A stretch of DNA of 64,000 bases from Blepharisma japonicum. Its lineage: Eukaryota; Ciliophora; Heterotrichea; Heterotrichida; Blepharismidae. The stretch is taken from positions 248,001 to 312,000 of the forward strand of contig CATKHK010000009.1 in assembly GCA_949751835.1 (NCBI GenBank), given 5' to 3'. The notes beneath the pieces are model-generated. The model worked only from the letters and a program-made list of their open reading frames with translations. It did not search any database and was not told the origin of the DNA. Positions 49,780 to 59,719 of the stretch are shown here, piece after piece. The position numbers were made by a program, and so were the translations under genes. Numbering within the stretch: the first letter of the stretch is position 1; the number at the start of each line of letters is the position of its first letter.

Positions 49780-50904
49780 ATGGGAGTATTCTTTTCCAAT
49801 AATTTGACAAGAGAACCTTTGGTTTTCAAAATCCCTACTGAAAATTTCTTTTACCACCTCCCAAGCGAAGTCGAAGATTTTTGTAAACAAATATCAGACA
49901 ATAAAAACTTCATATATGAAGCTGACCTTAGCAATAACACTTATACAGAAGAAGCTCTGGAGCCTATTCTTAATTCTCTTGATGAATGCTGCAACATTAC
50001 TATTGTGCGCCTTCGAAAAATTTTATATGAGTGGACACCAGAATCTGAGAAAATTCTAGAAATGGTCTGTAAACTTTTACAAACTATCCAGAATTTAGAA
50101 GAACTTGACTTATCAGATAATTGCTTTAAGCCTCAGACCTTAGATGTTTTTACATTTTGTTTAGAAAGATCATTAAGCATTAAGGCAATTAGACTGAACA
50201 ATGATAATCTTGGATCAATTGGAGCTAAAAAAATATTTGAATCGTTAAAAAAGATAGAAAATCTTAAATTGCTTGTATTTGCTGGTGAAAATAATTGCTT
50301 TGAAGATGAGGGAGCAATAGCCCTTGCATCTCTTTTTGGGAAATTGAAAACACTCAGAAAAATATGTTTATCAGAAAATGAAATAGGGCAATTAGGAATT
50401 CTAGCTCTAAGCGAGAGCTTCTGCAAGAATCCGAATCTGCAAGTCCTTAAACTAAGAGACAATCACATTAACGAAAAGCCTTCTTATATATCTTTATCCT
50501 CAGCTTTAAAAAGGCTGAGATTTTTGTGTGTCATTGACCTAGGAGACTGCTTACTAGGAAACAAAGGCTCAAAAGCCATAATTGAATCTCTAATGATTTC
50601 TAATGAAAATTTACGCCAGTTATATATCCAATACAATGAAATCGATGAAAACGAGCTCAGCGATCTTATTGTAAGTTTTATTATCAAAAGAAAAAGCTTA
50701 GAAGATATAAATCTCACTGGAAATGATATAAATCCAGAGAGTATAGAGCATCTATGAAAAGAGTTGAGAAAAGTTGACAGGCAGTTTACTATAATTTCAA
50801 CTGATAACTCAGAAAGTTCAATTTCAGACATTGATTGCTATTATTACGATGAACGAGTTGATGGAATAACATATGAAAAATCTGAATCGATTAAAAATAA
50901 ATAA
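49780..50904 (+). CDS. Leucine-rich repeat protein (RNI-like)
   Basis: 374 aa, TAA stop at 50902-50904; a TGA Trp at 50755-50757 extends the frame. Residues about 85-325 form tandem ribonuclease-inhibitor-type LRRs of about 28 residues: NLEELDLSDNCFKPQTL, SIKAIRLNNDNLGSIGAKKI, TLRKICLSENEIGQLGILAL, NLQVLKLRDNHI, NLRQLYIQYNEIDENELSDL and SLEDINLTGNDI. The start MGVFFSNN carries Gly2 and could be myristoylated (S6), but this is weak. The C-terminal tail is acidic. A protein-interaction scaffold is inferred. Confidence 0.9.
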
Positions 50905-50914
50905 TTTTCAATTT

Positions 50915-51739
50915 TTAGCCTCCACGGCCTCTGCCTCTACCTCTTCCTCTTCCTCTTCCTCTCCCTGGGCTCAATGTAGGAGAATTTTCACTCGAATTCC
51001 CGGTATTCTTTTCAGCTCCACGTCTAAAAAATTCGTCAGCCTTTTGCTCATCTTTTACTTGGCTAGTTGACACATTCTGGAAAAGGCTTTCATTTTTATC
51101 AGGAGCTACTCTACTAAATAGTTCTTCGTTTTGACCGCTTTGGTTATGCTGTCCTATAGGCATTATTGCAAAATTGTCTGAGTCTGTTTTATCCATTGGA
51201 TGGATTTTAGACTCATTAACCACTCTTGATTCGCCTTCACCTATCTTAACTTCTGCATTGACTAAATTAAATCTAAGAAGTCTTCTTATAAAGAAATCCA
51301 AGCCAAGAGTCTATATAAATCTTACAGCTGAAGTCAGAATAAAGAAAAGGCTTGAAATATAGAGAAATGACTGATAAGTTTCTGGAGTTGATAGAGTGAA
51401 ACATTTTATCTTGTCTGAGAGCATTGAAGCGTTACTCAAGTCTTTAACTAGCTCGACAGAAGCAATTGATAGTCCAAATATAATATAATAGAGGTCCCAA
51501 AGTGCGGCAATTGCCAGAAGAGAAGTAGCAGCAATTGATAAATTTTTGAGATTTATCCAAGAATAAACACCAGTAGAAATTCCACTTATGAACGTTACGA
51601 TAAATAAAAAAAGCTTAACCCATGGCCTCCAAGCGCCAGTGTCAAAATCATCTTTATAAGACTCGTATAAGTAGGGCCCTGCAAATCCACAGGAAATCAT
51701 AAGTGCGGTGCCGATGCTGAAAATGTAAATGTTTATCAT
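50915..51739 (-). CDS. Four-TM protein with Arg-Gly repeat tail
   Basis: 269 aa after removing the 15-nt intron at 51311-51325; both halves are then one frame. It has four hydrophobic segments (IFSIGTALMISCGFAG near the start, LFLFIVTFISGISTGV, IAATSLLAIAALWDLYYIIF, FLYISSLFFILTSA), a soluble charged C-terminal half of about 120 residues, and a run of GR/RG at the very end (PGRGRGRGRGRGRGG). RG repeats usually bind RNA or are methylated, which is unusual on a membrane protein. Its stop lies 10 bases from the stop of the convergent LRR gene. Without the intron it would be read as two small ORFs. Confidence 0.8.
51311..51325 (-). other. 15-nt intron in four-TM/RG gene
   Basis: GTAAGATTTATATAG. 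Its TAG would end the four-TM part right after LTSAVRFI if unspliced. Confidence 0.85.
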
Positions 51740-51800
51740 ATAATTATATTATAGATGGTATTAATTTTGAACAGAGTTTATTATTTAAGAAAATTAGTAA

Positions 51801-52502
51801 TTAATCCTTCTTCTTATCTTTGGCATTCTTCAATAAAATGATCAAAATTCTTACAAAAACTCCAAGCAAGTCTATGAATAAGTTCATGGCATGAGCCAAG
51901 TCATCTTTATTTCCCATTTCAATCTGCAGGATCATAACTTGGGTATCATAAATCACATATCCACAGAACACAAGCAGTCCGAGATAAAGCTGGACATTAA
52001 ACATAAAGTTTGATGCCAACCCAATCATTCCAAAAATTGAGCAAACTAATAGGAAAAGGGTTGACATCCCTAAAATCCCGCCTAAATATAAGAAATGTCT
52101 TTTGTCTGACTTGAGTGCCACATAGCTGAAGCTTATAAAAATCCCGAAAGTAGCAGAAAGAGCTGTAATCAGAATAGAAGGATCGACTTCTAAGGCAAGG
52201 TTAATAAGTGGACCAATGCTCACACCGTCTAAGAATACAAATAATGAAAGAAGAGGAAATCTCCATTGACTCTTCTGACCTGCACCAATGAAAAGGAGAA
52301 GGCACATAATTGAAGCGAATCCTGTTAATGCTCCTCCTATACCTAGAAATATATTTCCGATTGCTCCTAAGGCGCAGCTTACTGATAGAAGGGCTAGGTT
52401 AGAGTATACTTTGCTGAGCACTTCCTTAGTGGATGCTGAAAGATCTTTAAAATCAAAGATGTTTGATGAATCGTAGTAATTACTTGAGAATCTACCCGAC
52501 AT
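51801..52502 (-). CDS. TMBIM: Bax inhibitor-1 / TMBIM family membrane protein
   Basis: 233 aa from the ATG at 52500-52502. Upstream in-frame codons would add LIIIN-type residues, which are less like the family. Six or seven membrane segments are present, for example SIMCLLLFIGAG, LFVFLDGVSIGPLINLAL, LFLLVCSIFGMIGLA and LYLGLLVFCGYVIYDTQ. The signature GYVIYDTQVMI with its conserved Asp matches the pH-sensing Ca leak channel motif of BI-1. The C-terminus ends in a Lys-rich tail (LLKNAKDKKKD) as in TMBIM6. It acts in the ER membrane in calcium leak and stress control in other eukaryotes. Confidence 0.95.
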   Translation of the reverse strand: MSGRFSSNYYDSSNIFDFKDLSASTKEVLSKVYSNLALLSVSCALGAIGNIFLGIGGALTGFASIMCLLLFIGAGQKSQWRFPLLSLFVFLDGVSIGPLINLALEVDPSILITALSATFGIFISFSYVALKSDKRHFLYLGGILGMSTLFLLVCSIFGMIGLASNFMFNVQLYLGLLVFCGYVIYDTQVMILQIEMGNKDDLAHAMNLFIDLLGVFVRILIILLKNAKDKKKD

Positions 52503-52884
52503 ATTTATTATAATTAACACGTGTTTAGGACTTCTTGCAAATCTATTGTTTAATCTTTGGTATTTAATTAAGTCTTACTTTCCTTTTTTATTAAATAGAA
52601 CACTCTATAGATAAATGATTTCGAATATTATAATCTTAAATAATTTTTCTAATTTGAGAAATCAATTAAATGAAATTTTTAAAAAAGTTGTAATCATAAA
52701 TAAGCAAAAGTTTTGACTGATCTCTATTTGTTAGTACTATTAAATTGAAATTAAGTATTAAAACGCAAATAATGCATTGCTTTTAATATCTAAATATTAA
52801 GATATATAATAGCATCAGAATTTAACCAAACCCATTTTCGGAAAGCGCTGTTAATTTAATGTGTACAAGATATATATAAATTAT
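52503..52884. other. AT-rich intergenic region
   Basis: About 380 bases with no coding frame or RNA element recognised. Confidence 0.5.
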
Positions 52885-54789
52885 TTAAGAATCTTCTTCT
52901 TTAACGACACCTAAAGGTACTCTCAAAAGATTTCTAATTACTGAGGAGAACATTCTTGAGAAATCATAATCCCTTCTCTTTTCCTGTATTTTTCTTTCAC
53001 ATTCTTCTTCTAATTTTTTTCTATTATTTTCAAACGCTAGCATTTTTGCCTGCATCTCATCTCTTATAGTCTTTTGTCTTTCTTCTTCCTTAATCGCTTT
53101 TAGCGATTTCATTTTCGTTAATTTTCTCTCGTACATTTCTTCTTTAGCAACCCTCAGCTTCTCTTTTTCTTCCATAATTTTCTTTCTTGTATTTTCAGCT
53201 AAATCTAGCTTCTGTAGTTTTTCTTGAAATTGTTTTTGGATTGATTCAGTAGTTTCTATTTCTATCTGACTTTTTCGTTTTTGTGACCTTTGTAAGCTTT
53301 CATTAATAATTGCGCCCATTTGTTTTGCTTTCTTGGCTAATTCTATTTGAATTAATTCAGAGAGACTTTTATTTTTCTGGAGCTCTTGGATCCTATCGAG
53401 GGCAAACTTTTTTTTTTCGCTTTCAATTTCATCTTTAGTGAACAGTCTTGCAGAGTTCTGGGATTTTGTTTTTGTGGTTAGACTTCTTTGAGAAGTTCTT
53501 ATGCTGAACAGAGAAGAATTGCGGGAGTTATTTGGGCTTCCAAATGAAAATCTGTAATCATGTTTGTCTTTGTTATTTTCATATAATATAGAATGATTAT
53601 TGGGGCTTTGTGGTGGTTTCATTGACCTAATGTAAAATTTTGAGGTTCCTTTTTCTTCAACAGTGTCAATACTGTCCTCTACTACTTTATTTTTGTTTCC
53701 AAAAAATTTAAGTCCAAGAAATTTTTCAGTCATCGATCTTATAGGCTTTCTCTCAAGAGAAAGTGGACTGATTTCATTTACGACAACTTCTTCTTCTTCC
53801 TGCTGCTCTTCATTATCAGTCTTTACATTTTCTTCAACTAATATTTTATCATTATTTTCATTATTTTCTTCATCTAAATTCTCTTCAACTATTTTCGGTG
53901 TTTCCTCTAATGAAACTGGTCTTATGGGCATATTAGGTTTCATCTTCATATCTATACAATATTTTTCTTCCCAGTTATCCTGCTTTACCAATTCACCGTT
54001 AATAATTCTAAACCTTTTTTGAAAATTCTCATAGCCATTTGACAACATTTCATAGTCCTCATAAGTTTCTTTTGCTTTATACTGCTTATACTTCAAATCA
54101 CTTTGGAATTTCGGTGGATGCAGCTGCCATCCGTGCCAATTTGGGCCTTCTTTTAAGTTATTGTTTCTTTTCATTACACGATAACCGGGCGGTCCATCAT
54201 AAATTTGTGTTGAGTCAGTCCTGCACCTTTGCTTTGAGCTAAAATGCATAGCTTCTTGTTTCGAGCAGCCTTTGCCACGCAGTCTAAGATAGGTCATAGC
54301 ATGATCAACAGTTAAAATTGAATCATAAGGAGTTAATTTGAAGCAGTGGCCTTTATTTAAATCGCAAGAGTCAGAAAATAGACTAGGAGAGCTCGCTCTT
54401 GTTATAGGACTTGCTAGAGATGGACCAATATAGCCATTAATGCTATCTCATGTAGGCAAATTTTGAGGGATTGGAGAAATTGAATTAGGAAAATCGTAAT
54501 AACTCTCTTTAAGTCTGGCACCTGAGCCTGATTGTAATCATCTTGTAGAGCCTGGCCTTGCTAGTATGTCTTCTAAGCTTTTCCTGTGCTTTGTCTCCTT
54601 GAACTGGAGTTTTTTTTGGTAATTGTCGAATTTTTCATTTTCGTCGTTTATTTGTTTTTCGACAATGCTTTTGCGTTTTGTATTTCAATAAGAATTTGTT
54701 GTGCTTGAAAACGCTTCAGAACGAGAACCCATGCTAGAGACACTTTTATGCTTTGATTTGATTTTTTGGGTTTTTTCATTAATGTCCAT
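52885..54789 (-). CDS. Large charged coiled-coil hypothetical protein
   Basis: 634 aa. The ATG at 54787-54789 opens the frame, which contains several TGA Trp codons in the N-terminal third, so a standard-code reading would start at 54297 and lose 164 residues. It has a Ser-rich N-terminus and a short aromatic patch (GPNWHGWQLHPPKFQ) at about residue 215. A long acidic stretch (EENNENNDKILVEENVK) follows, then a Lys/Glu helix from about residue 420 to 610 typical of single alpha-helix or coiled coil. I do not recognise the family. Confidence 0.82.
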
Positions 54790-54996
54790 AGCTGATATTT
54801 TTACAAATAAATATATAGCATAATAAGATTATTTAATAAACATAAATATTTATATTATTCTCTACAGAAGAAGGAATAATAAATATTTAACATTAAAATT
54901 GAACTTGGCTGCTTCGTTTGACTAAAAAGGATAAAAATAATAAAAATTAATCAAAAAACTGAATGCCCTACGATTTTATTCATAAACAAATTAAAC

Positions 54997-55617
54997 TTAT
55001 TCAGCTTGATCTGCAGCAATCCACATAGCAAACATATAAATTGCGATAATTCCAATAATAAAAATCAAACTTAAAGCTTTTAATTTCTGTTTCCACGCTC
55101 TTCTTTGTATACTTCTTGCAGTGTTGCTAAACTTACTTAGTCCGAAGCTCAATTCATCAGTTTTTTTAATCAGTGTTTTCATATGAGTTCCTCTCATAAT
55201 AACTTTATCAAGATTATTTTTCGTAGACTCGACAGCAAGATTTAAATTTCGTTCAACACCGCTTAATTTGTCCACTTCATGAAGCCTTTCTGGAGAGTAT
55301 TGCGATATCAATTTCTTTTGAAACTCTGCAAATGTTCCAGCTTTATTGGCATATTTTGGGAATGATCTTTGCATTTCGTTTAGAAATTGCAGCGCAAGGT
55401 CTCGGCCAATACCAAGATCTGCATAGCATAGGTAAGTGATATTGTCATTTGTAAAAAAGTTGTACGTTTTATTACCCTGTGTGTATGTTTTGAATACTGA
55501 CGAAGCTTCTGTTGATTTTAGAAGAGATCGGGCTGTGGTGGAAAAATCACCTTCAATTGGAGAGTATTCCGATAGGATTTGTTGGCCTCTAGCTACTAGT
55601 GCATAATGGACTGCCAT
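54997..55617 (-). CDS. VAMP7: VAMP7-like longin R-SNARE
   Basis: 206 aa. The N-terminal longin domain (residues 1-115: VHYALVARGQQILSEYS, ITYLCYADLGIGRDLALQFL) is followed by a SNARE motif (NLAVESTKNNLDKVIMRG and onward) whose zero-layer residue is Arg, classing it as an R-SNARE. A single C-terminal membrane anchor (ALSLIFIIGIIAIYMFAMWI) and short tail follow. Anchor plus longin excludes Ykt6, which is lipidated. VAMP7 proteins drive fusion with late endosomes, lysosomes and, in ciliates, contractile vacuole and food-vacuole membranes. Confidence 0.95.
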   Translation of the reverse strand: MAVHYALVARGQQILSEYSPIEGDFSTTARSLLKSTEASSVFKTYTQGNKTYNFFTNDNITYLCYADLGIGRDLALQFLNEMQRSFPKYANKAGTFAEFQKKLISQYSPERLHEVDKLSGVERNLNLAVESTKNNLDKVIMRGTHMKTLIKKTDELSFGLSKFSNTARSIQRRAWKQKLKALSLIFIIGIIAIYMFAMWIAADQAE

Positions 55618-56028
55618 TTAAAAATTGAATATTTCGATTTATCTTTTTTGCATTCATCAAAAATAGAAATAAATCTCAAAATCCAGAATACAAATAAAAG
55701 CTCGATTTATATAAATCTTCAATAGCCTTATTTAAATCTCTATTCATAAAAATTCTTATCTAGCATTATATTCAATTTCTATTTCATTATTCTAATTTCA
55801 ATTACTATTACAAGCAATATTATAAAGCCACTATATCTATTTCTTGCGTATTCTTTCCAAAATTCTCAATCCTTTTGTCCAATCTCTTATTTTTTCTTTT
55901 CCCACATCTCTATCATCTTTCCATTTTCTTTACTCTTCCTTCTTTAGCCCTTTTCTATCTCATATCCGCATCAATAATAATGATTTCTTGTGTCTTTTTG
56001 ACTACATTGCAATAGGCTTGATAATAAA
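55618..56028. other. Intergenic region between divergent genes
   Basis: About 410 bases. It presumably carries the eS24 promoter, with T- and C-rich tracts at 55840-55960. No specific element identified. Confidence 0.5.
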
Positions 56029-56427
56029 ATGGACGGAGGATATACGCTTCGCACCAGGAAGATCATGACAAATAAACTTCTTCACAGACTTCAGATGGTT
56101 ATTGATGTGATCCATCCAGAACTTGGAGGAGTATCCGTAGAAAAACTCAAAGAAAGGCTTGCAAAAACCTTCAAGGCCAAACCAGAGCAGATTATTATTT
56201 ATGGATTACAAACAGCTTTTGGAGGGTCAAGATCAACTGGGTTTGCACTCATTTACGATAATAAAGATTTCCTTGCCAAGTTTGAGCCAAAATACAGACT
56301 CAGAAGACTTGGGCTACTCCCTGCTAGAATTGGATCGAGGAAACAAAAGAAAGAATTGAAAAACAAGAGAAAGAAGGTCAGAGGAAAGGCAAAAGCTACT
56401 GTAGGTGTTGGCAAGAAGAAGAAGTAA
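56029..56427 (+). CDS. RPS24: Ribosomal protein eS24
   Basis: 132 aa, intronless. It matches the eS24 fold and length: TLRTRKIMTNKLLHRLQMVI, a conserved GGVSVEKLKERLAKTFKAK-type helix, and YGLQTAFGGSRSTGFALIYD, followed by KFEPKYRLRRLGL and a basic C-terminal tail. The small-subunit protein contacts 18S rRNA and eIFs in the cytosol. No Trp is present, so no TGA can occur. GC content is higher than in neighbours, as in highly expressed genes. Confidence 0.98.
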   Translation: MDGGYTLRTRKIMTNKLLHRLQMVIDVIHPELGGVSVEKLKERLAKTFKAKPEQIIIYGLQTAFGGSRSTGFALIYDNKDFLAKFEPKYRLRRLGLLPARIGSRKQKKELKNKRKKVRGKAKATVGVGKKKK

Positions 56428-56464
56428 GCATAATAATTTCTTTCCACAAATAAGGATTATTAAG

Positions 56465-57250
56465 TTATTTTTGGAAGCTCGCCCAATTTCTCATTTCTTC
56501 CATCTGAGACCTGATTCTTTGGAGTTCTTGGTTATATTTGGTTTGGAGGGTTTGGAATTTATTTTCAAACTGTTTTTTGCATTCTTCAACAGACTCATTT
56601 ATCTTTGCAGTTATTTCGCTTACTAGAGTCATTCTTAAGTCGGCTTGGCCTTTAACTCGATCTTTTGAGTTAGCAGGATTAACAATTCCTGAGTATCTCT
56701 TTTCGAAGTCTTCAATTACTGCTTCAGATTGAGCTGTTTTGTCTCTGATTTCTTTGAGGTCTTTTTCTACTTCAGTTTTGGACTCTTGCAGAGCATTTTT
56801 GATGGCTTGTCGCTCATCTTTAAGCCTCAGTTTTATGTTGTCGACTAACCCAGAAATTTCGCTTTTGAGTTTTGTTTCGATTTCTTTTATTGCATCAGCA
56901 TTTTGCTTTTCTAAACTTTTGAAGCCATTATCTACTTGTGCAAGCTTGGCGTTCATTTCCTTCATCACATCTTCTCTTCTTTTAGCTTCATTTGTTATTT
57001 GTGCTGCAGACTGACTTTTAGAAGCCTCAAGAGTTTCAGTAAGTTCTTCAATCGAATTTTGGTTGGCTTTAATTTCATGATCTATATCAGTTCTTTGTTT
57101 ACTAAAGGTAGCCATAGTTTCTTCAATTCTCCCTAAGCATTGGCTATCTCTTGTAAGCTTCAGCAATGGTCTGCATGAATCTTGCTGAAACTCCAGCCTA
57201 CTGATTGAATCTTCAAGTGCTTTCAATCTGGCTTGTATGGTTGAATCCAT
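56465..57250 (-). CDS. Coiled-coil protein, possibly SF-assemblin-like
   Basis: 261 aa, almost entirely helical with heptads, low in Cys, Pro and aromatic residues; the end is SQMEEMRNWASFQK. Length and heptad character resemble SF-assemblin, the filament protein of basal-body roots, but I cannot confirm the family from the sequence. Its ATG (57248-57250) follows the upstream gene's triple TAA immediately. Confidence 0.75.
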   Translation of the reverse strand: MDSTIQARLKALEDSISRLEFQQDSCRPLLKLTRDSQCLGRIEETMATFSKQRTDIDHEIKANQNSIEELTETLEASKSQSAAQITNEAKRREDVMKEMNAKLAQVDNGFKSLEKQNADAIKEIETKLKSEISGLVDNIKLRLKDERQAIKNALQESKTEVEKDLKEIRDKTAQSEAVIEDFEKRYSGIVNPANSKDRVKGQADLRMTLVSEITAKINESVEECKKQFENKFQTLQTKYNQELQRIRSQMEEMRNWASFQK

Positions 57251-57256
57251 TTATTA

Positions 57257-57805
57257 TTAAAAATTTAAAAAGTCTTCGAGCTCTTGAGAATTAATTTTTG
57301 GAGCTTCTATGTCTTCTAATTTCTTGCTGCTTTTTGAAACTTTGGGGAGTGAAGAGGTAAAGGGCTTACTTATAAGTGCGTCTTGCTCTTTTAAGGCTGC
57401 CTGGGTTTCATAGATGGTTTCTCTGATTTGAATTTCTCTTATTTGGGTTTCGAATTCGTTCAGTCTTTTTGATAAAGTTTCTTCTTCTGAGGTAATTTCA
57501 GAAACCAATTGTTTTTTCTGTGACTCAAATAGCTTATTTTCAGATTCAAGCTGAAGCTTAGTAACTGCATTATCTAATTCAGTTAATGCTAAAGAAATTT
57601 GTGAAATATCTCCACTAATATTTTTAATTTCTGAAGAAAAATTGACAAAATCCAGTGATAATTGGAATAATCTTAAAACTTTTTCTCGCTTTTTGGCAAT
57701 TACAGCTTCAGATTCATATAGAGATTTTTGAATAGAAATAGCTCGTTGAAGTGTTGCATCTTGCAATTCTTTATTCAAAAGATTTTCTTTTCCTAATAAA
57801 TTCAT
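57257..57805 (-). CDS. Coiled-coil hypothetical protein
   Basis: 182 aa, helical with heptads up to about residue 145 (TLQRAISIQKSLYESEAVIA and later NEFETQIREIQIRETIYETQ). It ends in a short acidic motif (LEDFLNF). It terminates in TAATAATAA, after which the next gene's ATG begins at once on the same strand. The adjacency and shared coiled-coil nature suggest the two genes may work together. No family recognised. Confidence 0.75.
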   Translation of the reverse strand: MNLLGKENLLNKELQDATLQRAISIQKSLYESEAVIAKKREKVLRLFQLSLDFVNFSSEIKNISGDISQISLALTELDNAVTKLQLESENKLFESQKKQLVSEITSEEETLSKRLNEFETQIREIQIRETIYETQAALKEQDALISKPFTSSLPKVSKSSKKLEDIEAPKINSQELEDFLNF

Positions 57806-57948
57806 GTGTTTCTTAATTAATGTTAAATCATAAAATCTGTTTACATTTATTCTCAGAATATATGTATTCTAGTTATATTATCTATATATAAACTTGTTGA
57901 ATTAATCATCTGGATTTGGCAAATTTTTAGTGATTATGATGCAATAAA

Positions 57949-58914
57949 ATGCATGCAGATAATACAGAAATAAGTATTCATAGCACTGCTAAAAGAATCA
58001 GACCTACTTCAATTCCATCTGACAGATATCTTGATAGATCATGGGATGAAGGAAATAAATATGATCTTGAAACTTATTTGAAGAAAAAAGAAGAATGTAA
58101 TCACTTAATGGAAGAACTATCCAAATCTCACATAAACTTTAAAAATACCTACAAGCTAAATCCGATGCATTTAAGAGTAAGTAACCCTCCTTGCTCTTTT
58201 ACTGTCAAGCAAAACGGAGACTATTTAAGAATGACAGCAGCAATATTTGAAGGTCAAGCATGTTTTTTGAAGCCAATAAAAAATTATCCAAAAATTTGCG
58301 GGATACCACGAGAAGCATATATTATGAGTCGACTTAGACATGAAAATATAGCTATATCAATAGGTTATGCCAAATTTAATAAAAATAACAAAGTTTTAGC
58401 CTTGGAATGCTTACCTTTAGTGCTTGACAAGTATCTAGAAAAAGATTTGTCAATTAAACAAAAATTATATCTAATTATTGAAATTGGAAGAGGGCTATGC
58501 TTTTTGCATATGAAAAGAACAGTTTTTTTAAATTTATCACCATGGTCTATTAATATTGACCAAGATGGGAAGCCGAAGCTCTTTGATTTCGAGCTTTGCA
58601 CAAATCTTGAAATGGAGCCTCCTGAAAAATACTTTAAAGAGCCTGATTTTGCATCCCCTGAAGCAAGGATGGGCTGCAGAGATATTTTAGGTGATGTTTA
58701 CTCATATGGGCTATTGGCGTATTATATACTAACAAAAAACATTTATTGTGAGTATATCGGTCTTGAAGGTTTGGATGATAATTCAAGCTATGAAAATAAA
58801 AGTGCTATAGATGGATTAAGAAATTTAATAGAGAGAATGATTGATCCTATTTCAGCTGAAAGACCTACCGCTGGAGAGTGCTATATCGAATTTGATAGAC
58901 TTTCTAATATGTAA
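57949..58914 (+). CDS. Protein pseudokinase
   Basis: 321 aa. The kinase fold covers about residues 85-318. The glycine-rich loop is absent, and FLKPIKNY may supply the Lys of the VAIK position. The alpha-C helix region includes PREAYIMSRLRHENIAISIG. In the catalytic loop the HRDLxxxN motif is LNLSPWSIN, so the catalytic Asp is replaced. The metal-binding DFG is DFE. The APE-like motif is ASPEARM, followed by DVYSYGLLAYYIL. These losses predict no phosphotransfer, so a scaffold or allosteric role is inferred. There is no signal peptide. The N-terminal 85 residues are polar. Confidence 0.85.
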   Translation: MHADNTEISIHSTAKRIRPTSIPSDRYLDRSWDEGNKYDLETYLKKKEECNHLMEELSKSHINFKNTYKLNPMHLRVSNPPCSFTVKQNGDYLRMTAAIFEGQACFLKPIKNYPKICGIPREAYIMSRLRHENIAISIGYAKFNKNNKVLALECLPLVLDKYLEKDLSIKQKLYLIIEIGRGLCFLHMKRTVFLNLSPWSINIDQDGKPKLFDFELCTNLEMEPPEKYFKEPDFASPEARMGCRDILGDVYSYGLLAYYILTKNIYCEYIGLEGLDDNSSYENKSAIDGLRNLIERMIDPISAERPTAGECYIEFDRLSNM

Positions 58915-59257
58915 AGGTATGCCATTTTTGCCGAAAGTTTTAAAATGCATATAACTTGAAAGTTTTAGGCAAAGAATTATATAAATAATCTCAAATTAAT
59001 TAAGAGATATTTTAATAACCACCATATATTTAGTGTTATCTTAGCCTGAAATAATTATGCGGCTGGCTAATTTGAATTTTTTTAAAAATAATTAATTTTT
59101 TATTGTAAGAGCCTATTATCGTCTCACCAAAAGCCATTAAGGAAGATAATTATATTTATAATTAAAACATAACAATTAAAAATTAATTATTTGGGTTTTT
59201 GTTCTACTTGCTTTCCCTATTGAAATACATACAGGAGAAATATGGTAATAATTTACA
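58915..59257. other. AT-rich intergenic region
   Basis: About 340 bases upstream of uS14. No feature recognised. Confidence 0.5.
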
Positions 59258-59422
59258 ATGACAAACCTTTGGAACTCGCATCCTAAAAACAATAGCAAAG
59301 GCTCAAGAAGCTGCCGTGTTTGTGCAGGACGCAACGGGTTAATCAGAAAATACGAACTTTTTGTCTGCAGACGCTGCATAAGAGAAATTGCTCCACATGT
59401 TGGCTTCAAGAAGTACAGATAA
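59258..59422 (+). CDS. RPS29: Ribosomal protein uS14 (RPS29)
   Basis: 54 aa, the exact family length. Start MTNLWNSHPKN. Two CxxC pairs form the zinc site: CRVC and CRRC. The C-terminus APHVGFKKYR is typical of eukaryotic uS14. It binds 18S rRNA in the head of the small subunit. Trp5 is TGG rather than TGA. The intronless gene is easily missed because of its size. Confidence 0.97.
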   Translation: MTNLWNSHPKNNSKGSRSCRVCAGRNGLIRKYELFVCRRCIREIAPHVGFKKYR

Positions 59423-59719
59423 ATAACACTAAACAAATTCAACCATAACCATGCACTTATTTTGTTTATAAGCACTTAATAGTAGTTCCCTTGAATTTTC
59501 ATGGAAAATTTAAGGTCAATATTATCTAATTCTTCTTAAAAATACATTGACTCGCATGCTATATCAGATGAATTTTCCAAAAAATAACATTTATAGAGCT
59601 AGTTCACTACATATATAAATAGCACAATATTATTATTGATAGATACATAAGCAATTGATAATTCATGAGATTTATATAAAAATAAAAACTAATTAAAACC
59701 ACTTTATTTTGATCGTTTC

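Noticed and set aside
56465-57805. One fused gene instead of two coiled-coil genes
   Set aside because: Three consecutive TAA codons separate them and no GTAA...AG intron spans the stops.
59176-59475. Minus-strand 99-codon frame
   Set aside because: It lies over the clear uS14 gene on the other strand.
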